Under the pieces are notes generated by a model. The model searched no databases, was not told the DNA's origin, and saw only the letters and a program-made list of their open reading frames with translations. DNA of 19,523 bases from UBA6109 sp035366835 (lineage in GTDB: Bacteria > Desulfobacterota > Syntrophia > Syntrophales > UBA6109), in contig DAOSIS010000046.1 in the NCBI GenBank assembly GCA_035366835.1, positions 1-19,523 on the forward strand, written 5' to 3'. Of this stretch, positions 14,109 through 19,523 are shown one piece after another (the first letter of the stretch is position 1; every line of letters starts with the position of its first letter). The translations under genes were made by a program, and so were the position numbers.

Positions 14109-14929
14109 TTGGACACCTCCTCCACGGTCAGTTCGGGAGTGACGAATTCCCGGAGTTTTGTCTCTACGAAGTGTTTCATGGTGATGTCGGAGGCCTTGCA
14201 GGTCGCGCAGGCGCCGCGGGTGGCCACGAGGACGCGGTCGTCGACGACGTCGATCAGTTCGATGTCGCCGCCGTCCTGCTTGAGCGAAGGCCGGATTTCC
14301 CGCTCCAGCGTCTCCTCGATCTTGCGGATCTTCTGGATGTTGGACATCTTCGGCTTGGCCGCGGGTTTGCTTTCCGCGCGCAGGCGGTCCAGGATCGCCT
14401 GGATGTCCGGATGGCATCCCCCGCACCCCCCGCCGGCCTTGGTATAGTTCGTGACTTCTTCGACGGTCGTGAGCTTGTTCTCGCGGATGGCCCGCTCGAT
14501 CTCCCGGTCGGTCACCCCGAAGCACTCGCAGATGATTTTTTCCTCCGGCTCCTTGGAGGCGATTCCCTTGTAGTTTTCGATCGCCTTCTCCAGCGCCTGC
14601 TGCCCCAGAACGGAGCAGTGCATCTTCTCCTTGGGGAGGCCCCCCAGGTAGGCCGCAATGTCCTGGTTCGTGACCTTGGCGGCCTCCTCGAGCGTCATGC
14701 CCTTGATGATTTCCGTCAGCGCCGACGAGGCGGCGATCGCGCTGGCGCAGCCGAAGGTCTTGAACTTGGCCTCCTTGATGCGCTTGTTCTCATCCAGTTT
14801 GAACGTCAGCTTCAGGGCGTCCCCGCAGGCGATCGAGCCGATTTCCGCGGAGCCGTCGGGGTTTTCAACCTCGCCCACGTTGCGCGGGTTGAGGAAATGC
14901 TCCCGCACCTTGTCCGTATATTCCCACAT
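14105..14929 (-). CDS. nifU: Fe-S cluster scaffold NifU (three-domain)
   Basis: 274 aa with the full NifU architecture. The N-terminal IscU-like domain has cluster ligands Cys35 (IACGDALK), Cys61 (FGCASA) and Cys105 (MHCSVLG). The central Bfd-like [2Fe-2S] domain has Cys134, Cys136, Cys169 and Cys172 (ICECFG, GGCGGCHP). The C-terminal NifU/Nfu domain has CATC at 241-244. It receives sulfur from the adjacent desulfurase, assembles clusters and passes them on. The ATG has an AGGAAGGG site upstream. It is first in the nifU-nifS-cysE operon. Such NifU proteins are the general Fe-S scaffold in many anaerobic delta- and epsilonproteobacteria, so nitrogen fixation need not follow. Confidence 0.96.
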   Translation of the reverse strand: MWEYTDKVREHFLNPRNVGEVENPDGSAEIGSIACGDALKLTFKLDENKRIKEAKFKTFGCASAIAASSALTEIIKGMTLEEAAKVTNQDIAAYLGGLPKEKMHCSVLGQQALEKAIENYKGIASKEPEEKIICECFGVTDREIERAIRENKLTTVEEVTNYTKAGGGCGGCHPDIQAILDRLRAESKPAAKPKMSNIQKIRKIEETLEREIRPSLKQDGGDIELIDVVDDRVLVATRGACATCKASDITMKHFVETKLREFVTPELTVEEVSK

Positions 14930-15007
14930 GGCCGTTTCCCTTCCTTTCTGCTGGAATCCGCCGCCGAAGACGGCAAACCTGAACGATCACGATCCTTGCG
15001 TCTTCGT

Positions 15008-15037
15008 AATGTAGTGACGCCGCAGACAAAAAGTCAA
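15008..15037 (-). promoter_or_regulatory. Sigma-70-like promoter for nifU-nifS-cysE
   Basis: On the minus strand TTGACT (5 of 6) and TACATT (4 of 6) are 18 nt apart, about 80 bp upstream of the nifU ATG. I see no convincing IscR-type box. Confidence 0.5.
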
Positions 15038-15081
15038 GACAGCCGTCGTCCCGCACATCTTCTCCGTCCGCGAAGCGCGCC

Positions 15082-15116
15082 CCGGAACCGCGGCGACCCC
15101 GCTCATGCGGTTCCGG
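15082..15116. terminator. Strong hairpin after the thiamine-binding protein gene
   Basis: CCGGAACCGC and GCGGTTCCGG form a perfect 10-bp GC-rich stem with a 15-nt loop, 11 bp past the stop of the minus-strand thiamine-binding protein gene and before the nifU promoter. No T-run follows, so it may be a terminator assisted by other factors or an RNA-stabilising hairpin. Confidence 0.5.
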
Positions 15117-15127
15117 AACGTCCTGCC

Positions 15128-15424
15128 TCATGACAGTTTGCTCTCGACGGACCGGATCTTGCTTTCGATCCGGCCGCCTTTCCCCTTGCGGTAATCGATC
15201 TTCATGGTCGCATAGATCCTGCCGCTGTCCTTTTTCAGCTCCTCGAAGCAGCGGGTCACAAGGCCCATGACCTCTTCCCACTCCCCCTCGATGCTCGTTC
15301 CCATGGGGCCGAACCGGTAGGGGAGGCCGCTGTCCCGGATGATGCGGATGATCCTCGATACATAGGGGCTGACGCTTTCCCCCTTGTCGGTGGGAAACAT
15401 CGCCAGATCGATGAGGACGCTCAT
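15128..15424 (-). CDS. MTH1187/YqgV-type thiamine-binding protein
   Basis: 98 aa, the normal size of the DUF77 (MTH1187, YkoF-like) family, ferredoxin-like proteins that form tetramers and bind thiamine or its hydroxymethylpyrimidine part. The N-terminal strand MSVLIDLAMFPTDKGESVSPYVS and the central YRFGPMGTSIEGEWEEVM are typical. The role is likely thiamine salvage or buffering, in the cytoplasm. The ATG has AAGGAG 5 nt upstream. The gene diverges from the aminotransferase across a 186-bp regulatory gap. I see no THI-box riboswitch near it. Confidence 0.85.
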   Translation of the reverse strand: MSVLIDLAMFPTDKGESVSPYVSRIIRIIRDSGLPYRFGPMGTSIEGEWEEVMGLVTRCFEELKKDSGRIYATMKIDYRKGKGGRIESKIRSVESKLS

Positions 15425-15550
15425 AGGCTCTCCTTGCTGGGTGGACTTCCCCGCGGCCGCTCCAGCGCAACCCCGCGAAGAGGGGGCGATTATACGCCGG
15501 GTTTCCCGATCTTGCCAGCGTTTCCAACAAATTCATGGCAAAAATTTCAC

Positions 15551-15600
15551 GTTTGTACTAAGGGAACAAACTTCATTTGTTCCATAAGTTTTTGTACCTG
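15551..15600 (+). promoter_or_regulatory. Palindromic operator-like region upstream of the aminotransferase
   Basis: A perfect inverted repeat GGAACAAA - CTTCA - TTTGTTCC (15563-15583) is flanked on both sides by related half-sites, GTTTGTAC to the left and TTTTTGTAC to the right, all within 30 bp of the aminotransferase ribosome site. It is far more AT-rich than its surroundings. It resembles a regulator operator overlapping a promoter or leader. I cannot place -35 and -10 boxes with confidence, nor name the regulator. Confidence 0.55.
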
Positions 15601-15610
15601 CGAGGGGACC

Positions 15611-16915
15611 ATGAGATTTGACATCGCCAAGAGCGGAAGCGGTCTCGTTTACGAGATCCGGAATATCGTTTCGGTGGGCACCAGGCTCGAGCAGCACGGC
15701 GTCCAGATTCATTGGGAGAACATCGGCGACCCGGTTCACAAGGGAGAGAAAATCCCGGAATGGATGAAGGAGGTCCTTGTGGACCTGATCCGCCGGGACG
15801 AGACCTATGCGTACTCTCCGACGAAGGGTGTGCTCGCGACGCGCCAGTTCCTGGCCGAGCGCGTCAACGCGCGCGGAGGCGTCCAGGTGACCCCGGAGGA
15901 CATCATCTTCTTCAACGGGCTGGGAGACGCGATCGCCAGGGCCTACAGCGCCATCCGCGTCGACGCGCGGATCATCATGCCGGAGCCGACCTATTCGACC
16001 CATCTGCTGGCGGAAGTCCTGCACGCCTCCTTTCCCCCCAATACGTATCGCATGAATCCGTACTGCGAGTGGCAGCCGGACATCCATGAACTCGAGCGCA
16101 AGGTGAAGAGCCACAAATCCATCGTCGGGATTCTGGTCATCAATCCGGACAACCCGACGGGATTCGTCTATCCGCCGGAGATTCTCCGGCAGATCGTCGA
16201 GATCGCACGGGAGTACGACCTGTTTCTCGTCTTCGACGAGACGTACAACAACATCGTATACAACGGGAAGAAGACCCTGCCGCTGTCCGACATCATCGGG
16301 GAAGTGCCGGGACTGGCGATGAAAGGCATCTCCAAGGAATTCCCCTGGCCGGGATCCCGGTGCGGATGGGTGGAGGTCTACAACATGGACCGTGACCCGG
16401 CGTTTTCCCGCTACGTGGATGCCGTTTTTCACCAGAAGATGTCGGAGGTATGCTCCACGACGCTTCCCCAGATGGCCATTCCGCTGATCCTTTCGCACCC
16501 GCAGTATCAGGAATACCTTCAGGAGCGGCTCCGTCACTACGAGAAGCTCTCGAACATCGCCTACAGCCTGCTCAAGGATCTCCCCTATGTCGTCGTCAAC
16601 AGGACGGACGGCGCCTTCTACATGACCGTCGCCTTCAATGAGGCCGTTCTGAACGGCCGGCAGACGCTGCCGATCAAGCCGGCGGACGTGCGGACCTATA
16701 TTGAAAAACTCGTTTCCGGCAAGATCGAATACGACAAGAGATTCGTCTATTATCTGCTGGGCGCAACGGGCATCTGCACCGTGCCGCTCACTTCGTTCTA
16801 CACGTCGCTGCCCGGTTTCCGCATGACGCTTCTGGAGAAGGACGAGGGCAAGTTCGAAGGGGCGATCCGTGCCATGGCGGGGGCGATCGTGCAGTATGTC
16901 GAATCGGCCCGCTGA
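15611..16915 (+). CDS. Class I/II PLP-dependent aminotransferase
   Basis: 434 aa, fold-type I aminotransferase acting in the cytoplasm with PLP; the amino donor and acceptor are unknown. Motifs: YAYSPTKGVLATRQF (66-80) contacts the cofactor, NPDNPTG is at 178-184, FDETYNN holds Asp208/209, and SKEFPWPGSRCGW has the Schiff-base Lys242 and Arg250. It is longer than aspartate aminotransferases (about 400 aa), with an insertion near 375-400 (QTLPIKPADVRTYIEKLVSG). The ATG has GAGG 5 nt upstream. A palindromic operator-like region precedes it, so expression is probably regulated. There are no co-directional neighbours to suggest a pathway; alanine/glutamate or aromatic specificity are possibilities only. 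Confidence 0.9.
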   Translation: MRFDIAKSGSGLVYEIRNIVSVGTRLEQHGVQIHWENIGDPVHKGEKIPEWMKEVLVDLIRRDETYAYSPTKGVLATRQFLAERVNARGGVQVTPEDIIFFNGLGDAIARAYSAIRVDARIIMPEPTYSTHLLAEVLHASFPPNTYRMNPYCEWQPDIHELERKVKSHKSIVGILVINPDNPTGFVYPPEILRQIVEIAREYDLFLVFDETYNNIVYNGKKTLPLSDIIGEVPGLAMKGISKEFPWPGSRCGWVEVYNMDRDPAFSRYVDAVFHQKMSEVCSTTLPQMAIPLILSHPQYQEYLQERLRHYEKLSNIAYSLLKDLPYVVVNRTDGAFYMTVAFNEAVLNGRQTLPIKPADVRTYIEKLVSGKIEYDKRFVYYLLGATGICTVPLTSFYTSLPGFRMTLLEKDEGKFEGAIRAMAGAIVQYVESAR

Positions 16916-16953
16916 AAACAGGACAGGCGGTTGAATCCGACAGCGAGCGCCGT

Positions 16954-16972
16954 CCTGCGGCCGGGCCGCAGG
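16954..16972. repeat. Perfect 9-bp GC-rich hairpin after the aminotransferase gene
   Basis: CCTGCGGCC and GGCCGCAGG are separated by a single base, 39 bp past the aminotransferase stop. It is a candidate terminator or RNA-end hairpin, though no T-run follows. Confidence 0.45.
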
Positions 16973-17045
16973 GCGGACGAGCGAGTGAAAGCCTGACCAA
17001 TTCCCCGGGGATCGCAGACGTTCGAAGTTTTCTTCGGGTGTCTGC

Positions 17046-17159
17046 AAAAAGGCCCGTCTGCGGCGTTTCCCTCGTCCTTCGCCGTTCAACGTACTTCCAG
17101 TACGCCTCACGGCTCAGGACTTCAGGGGCCTTGCATCCGGACCTTTTTGAACCGCCTGT
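17046..17159. repeat. About 100-bp imperfect palindrome, REP/MITE-like intergenic element
   Basis: Nested inverted arms share one exact centre (17097): AAAAAGG/CCTTTTT, CCG/CGG, GTCCT/AGGAC, GCCGT/ACGGC and CGTACT/AGTACG with a 3-nt apex. The right end reads AACCGCCTGT, whose inverse ACAGGCGGTT recurs at 16923-16932 and, shorter, at 17172-17180. From memory, similar palindromes (ending TTTTTGAACRGCCTG) are frequent between genes in deltaproteobacterial genomes. There is no open frame of substance. The whole 273-bp gap between the aminotransferase and the ABC permease is non-coding and made largely of this and smaller hairpins. Confidence 0.65.
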
Positions 17160-17188
17160 GAGAAGACACGGCAGGCGGTTGGAAAAGG

Positions 17189-17962
17189 TTATTTGATCAG
17201 CCGACGGCGCATCCTGCGGATGGACAGGGGGAAGAAGACGGCCGCGAAGGTCGAAAGATAGAGGAGGCCCCACCAGAAGTCGGCGCCGGTATGTCCGAGG
17301 CCGGCATCGCGGGTGACGTTGACGAGGTGGGTCAGCGGAAAGACCAGGGCGACGGTCTGCGCCCAGGAGGGGAGGGCGTCGATCGGGAAAAAGGTCCCGC
17401 CGAAAAGGAACATCGGCGTGATGAACAGGAAAATGGGGAGGTTGAACAGATCGATGTTGCGGACGAGGCCCGTGAAGAACATCCCCGTCGACCCGAAAGC
17501 GAAGCCGGCCAGGACGGACACGGGCAGGATCAGCAGGCTCTCCGGATAGCGGAGCAGGCCGAAAAGACTGATGACGGCCATCATGATGGCCGTTCCGATC
17601 AAGGACTTCGTGGCGCCCCAGACGATCTCGCCTGCGATGATCTCTTCGACGGTGAGAGGCGTGGCCATCATGCCGTCGAACATCTTCTGGTAGTACATGC
17701 GGACAAAGGAAGAATAGGTGTTTTCGAAGAACGCGCTGTTCATGCTGTTGATGGCGATCAGCGAAGGCGCCAGGAAGGCGACGTAGGAGATCTCCTCGCC
17801 CCGGTACCGAAGGTTTCCCACCATGCCGCTCAGACCCACCCCGAAGGCCGCCAGGTAGAGAAGCGGTTCCAGCAGCGGCGGCAGAAAACTGATCTTCCAG
17901 GTCTGCCGGTAGACGATGAAGTTCCGCTGCCAAACGCGGACAAAGCCTCGCGACAGGTACAT
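17189..17962 (-). CDS. ABC-2 type exporter permease (NodJ-like)
   Basis: 257 aa inner-membrane subunit with about six hydrophobic segments, of the ABC-2/NodJ family that exports polymers, lipids or drugs. Recognisable segments: LLEPLLYLAAFGVGL near 35-50, ISYVAFLAPSL, and the NLPIFLFITPMFLFGGTFFPIDALP block near 175-200, followed by FPLTHLVNVTRDAGLG. The ATG is chosen because AAAGGA sits 6 nt upstream; an in-frame TTG five codons earlier overlaps that site. It begins 11 nt after the ATPase stop, so the pair is one transcription unit. The substrate is unknown. Confidence 0.88.
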   Translation of the reverse strand: MYLSRGFVRVWQRNFIVYRQTWKISFLPPLLEPLLYLAAFGVGLSGMVGNLRYRGEEISYVAFLAPSLIAINSMNSAFFENTYSSFVRMYYQKMFDGMMATPLTVEEIIAGEIVWGATKSLIGTAIMMAVISLFGLLRYPESLLILPVSVLAGFAFGSTGMFFTGLVRNIDLFNLPIFLFITPMFLFGGTFFPIDALPSWAQTVALVFPLTHLVNVTRDAGLGHTGADFWWGLLYLSTFAAVFFPLSIRRMRRRLIK

Positions 17963-17973
17963 GGCCGTTCCTT

Positions 17974-18906
17974 TCAATCCCGAAGCGCCCTTCCGGTGAG
18001 CTTGAGAAACACGTCCTCCAGCGTGGCCGTACGGAGCGTGCAGCCCTCCTGGCAGTAGCGGTCGCCGATCTCGTGGTACAGGGAATTCCGCTCGCGGCTG
18101 TAGATCACGAGGCGGTGCCCGAGGTTTTCATGGGGAAGACCGGCGGACAGCACGAACTGCAGGAGATCTGCGGAAGGCTCCGACACCTCGATGACGTCGA
18201 GGCCCACGTGCTGCCGGATCAGTTCGGGGGGCGTTCCCTCCACCAGGATCTTTCCGTGGTCCATGATCATCAGCCGGTCGCACAGGCGGGCGGCTTCATC
18301 CATGTAGTGGGTCGTCAGGAGAAGCGTCATCCCCCGGCGTTTCAGCTCCTCGAGCCTGCTCCAGACCTGATGGCGCGACTGCGGGTCCAGGCCGGTCGTC
18401 GGCTCGTCGAGGATCAGCAGTTCCGGCTCGTTGATGAGGGCCCGGGCGACCATGAGGCGCCGCATCAGGCCGCCGGACAGCTCCATCGGCTTGGCATCTC
18501 CCCGGTGGTCCAGCGACATGAAAGCGAGCAGCTTCGAGGCCCTTTCCCCGGCGACGCGGGCCGGGAGGTTGAAATAGCGGGCGAAGACCTCGAGATTCTG
18601 CCGGACGGAAAGTTCCGGGTCGAGGTTGTTTTCCTGCTGGCAGACGCCGACCCGGGAGCGGATCCGCCGGCCCTCGCGGCCGATATCCATGCCGAAGACC
18701 TTCATGGATCCGGCGGAAGGCGGGGAAAAGCCGTAGACCATGCGTACCGTCGTGGTCTTGCCTGCGCCGTTGGGCCCCAGGATTCCGAAGCATTCTCCCG
18801 GAAAAACGGCGAAGGAAATGCCCGCGACGGCGGTCGTTTCGCCGAAGTTCTTGCGGAGGCCGTCCGCTTCGACGACGGCCGCGCGGGCCGGAGAAGTGGA
18901 GATCAT
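17974..18906 (-). CDS. ABC exporter ATP-binding protein (NodI-like)
   Basis: 310 aa ATPase that powers the adjacent permease at the cytoplasmic face. Walker A GPNGAGKT is at 44-51, the Q-loop CQQENN near 89-94, the signature LSGGLMRR at 143-150 (second half unlike the usual GMKRR), Walker B LLILDEP at 163-169, the D-loop TTGLDP, and His in LLTTHYMDEA. The C-terminal 80 residues form the accessory domain of the NodI/DrrA group. The ATG has only a weak AAAGG further upstream. It follows the LarA-like gene by 18 nt, so the three may be co-transcribed, though no functional link is evident. Confidence 0.93.
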   Translation of the reverse strand: MISTSPARAAVVEADGLRKNFGETTAVAGISFAVFPGECFGILGPNGAGKTTTVRMVYGFSPPSAGSMKVFGMDIGREGRRIRSRVGVCQQENNLDPELSVRQNLEVFARYFNLPARVAGERASKLLAFMSLDHRGDAKPMELSGGLMRRLMVARALINEPELLILDEPTTGLDPQSRHQVWSRLEELKRRGMTLLLTTHYMDEAARLCDRLMIMDHGKILVEGTPPELIRQHVGLDVIEVSEPSADLLQFVLSAGLPHENLGHRLVIYSRERNSLYHEIGDRYCQEGCTLRTATLEDVFLKLTGRALRD

Positions 18907-18924
18907 GGCGGACCGGAGGCCTTT

Positions 18925-19523
18925 CTAAGAGCTGCGGGACTTCAGGACCGGCACGGCGTAGGGACCTTCGCGGACAAAGGCTGTACGCGGCTTCGCGGCG
19001 TTGCGGCGCTGGCGGTCGTAGGCGCAGAGAAAGGCGTTCTGGACCATCTCCGTCGCCTGCTGCAGCGGCGGGGCCGATGCCGCGTCCGGATCACAGAGGA
19101 AATCGAGGCCGCACTGGCCGGGCAGCAACTCGTGATCCTCCCGCGGAATCGCAAGCGTGCAGTAGACGAGGCCCTCTTCGCCGATCTTGCGGAGCACCTT
19201 CGCCCACATCTCCGGCTCCCACTGGTCTTTCGTGAAGATCCACGAGGGGTTCTCCAGGATCTTCATGTAACCTTCCGCGCCCTGGAGCTTCAGGAGGTGG
19301 AGCAGGCTCTTGTATTCGAGCCCGCCGATGGGCTCGACGTCGCGGTTGTCGGCGGCGACGATGATCGTCCCCGTCTTCTTCACGACAGGCAGGGCGTTGT
19401 AGGCCGCCTTGACCGTCTGGTAATGATTCCGCCCGACGTACCCGCCGTGGGTGAGCACGATGTCGAATTCTTCGTCCGTCTCGACGGCGGCGAAGTTCTT
19501 CACGAACAGGTAGGCCTCCCGGT
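18925..19523 (-). CDS. LarA-like (DUF2088) nickel-pincer racemase family protein, C-terminal part
   Basis: About 199 residues are present; the frame is open to the right edge, so the N-terminal part is outside the window. A GTG inside the frame (19501-19503) is unlikely to be the start, since LarA proteins are about 420 aa. The segment HGGYVGRNHYQTVKAAYNA carries the Gln-x-x-Lys pair matching the LarA active-site Gln295/Lys298, followed by KKTGTIIVAADNRDVEPIGG. The family isomerises hydroxy acids using a nickel-pincer nucleotide; lactate itself is not assured. The tail (PREDHELLPGQCGLDF and onwards) differs from classic LarA, suggesting a paralogue with another substrate. The N-terminal nickel and cofactor residues cannot be checked here. 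Confidence 0.7.
   Translation of the reverse strand, partial: REAYLFVKNFAAVETDEEFDIVLTHGGYVGRNHYQTVKAAYNALPVVKKTGTIIVAADNRDVEPIGGLEYKSLLHLLKLQGAEGYMKILENPSWIFTKDQWEPEMWAKVLRKIGEEGLVYCTLAIPREDHELLPGQCGLDFLCDPDAASAPPLQQATEMVQNAFLCAYDRQRRNAAKPRTAFVREGPYAVPVLKSRSS

Noticed and set aside
12930..14929. Evidence for nitrogen fixation from nifU and nifS
   Set aside because: No nitrogenase or other nif genes are present; NifU/NifS commonly serve general Fe-S assembly in anaerobes, and cysE linkage supports this.
12915..15133. Long plus-strand frames opposite nifU and nifS
   Set aside because: Antisense shadows of well-defined genes with all catalytic residues.
15533..17110. A 525-codon open frame on the minus strand opposite the aminotransferase
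   Set aside because: It lies antisense to a gene with complete PLP motifs, has no recognisable domain or ribosome site, and is expected in GC-rich DNA.
17150..17180. AACCGCCTG/CAGGCGGTT hairpin as a terminator of the ABC permease transcript
   Set aside because: On the minus strand the right arm is followed by CAAAAA, not by T residues; it is better explained as repeated ends of the palindromic element.
17189..19523. A dedicated lactate or nickel export operon linking the ABC pair and the LarA-like gene
   Set aside because: Only close spacing supports it; NodIJ-type exporters are not known nickel or lactate transporters and the rest of the operon is outside the window.
1..19523. CRISPR arrays, tRNA, rRNA, insertion sequences, phage genes
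   Set aside because: No regularly spaced repeats, cloverleaf genes, transposases or phage proteins were found on reading both strands.

Overview
The window is GC-rich, densely coded and chromosomal in character. I see no phage, plasmid or insertion-sequence genes, no tRNA or rRNA, and no CRISPR array. The gene set suggests an anaerobic, gluconeogenic deltaproteobacterium, perhaps of the Syntrophales/Syntrophia type: a three-domain NifU with NifS, sigma-54 two-component regulation, a DUF116 protein, an MTH1187-type thiamine-binding protein, a LarA-like racemase-domain protein, and a palindromic intergenic element of a kind I recall from deltaproteobacterial genomes. This placement rests on gene content and recalled protein similarity, not on a search.

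Left part (1-4785, all on the minus strand): the first codons of a SAM-dependent methyltransferase, a divergent class II fructose-bisphosphate aldolase, class 1 fructose-1,6-bisphosphatase, a HI0933-family flavoprotein and a cysteine-rich DUF116 protein. The aldolase and phosphatase catalyse consecutive gluconeogenic steps and lie in one run behind a plausible sigma-70 promoter. A diacylglycerol-kinase-family lipid kinase (plus strand, 5016-5942) diverges from the DUF116 gene. A tandem 13-bp repeat abuts its promoter.

Central part (5967-11869) is the most interesting. A membrane histidine kinase (plus) and an NtrC-type sigma-54 activator (minus) accompany two small genes for exported, basic, Pro/Ala/Lys-rich proteins. 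Each small gene has a -24/-12 sigma-54 promoter. Upstream of each promoter is the same 34-bp dyad element (28 of 34 positions identical), in the same orientation and at the same distance to within 1 bp. This reads as a compact regulon: the kinase senses, the regulator binds the 34-bp sites, and sigma-54 polymerase transcribes the two export genes. The regulator gene lies 9 nt behind a glyceraldehyde-3-phosphate dehydrogenase gene, which itself follows a GAF-domain gene.

Right part: a nifU-nifS-cysE operon (minus) joins Fe-S scaffold, cysteine desulfurase and serine acetyltransferase. A thiamine-binding protein (minus) and a class I/II aminotransferase (plus) diverge around a palindromic operator-like region. 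A 273-bp non-coding interval holds a roughly 100-bp imperfect palindrome. Next come a NodI/NodJ-like ABC-2 exporter pair and the C-terminal part of a LarA-like protein cut by the window edge (all minus).

Most unlisted long open frames are antisense shadows caused by high GC.
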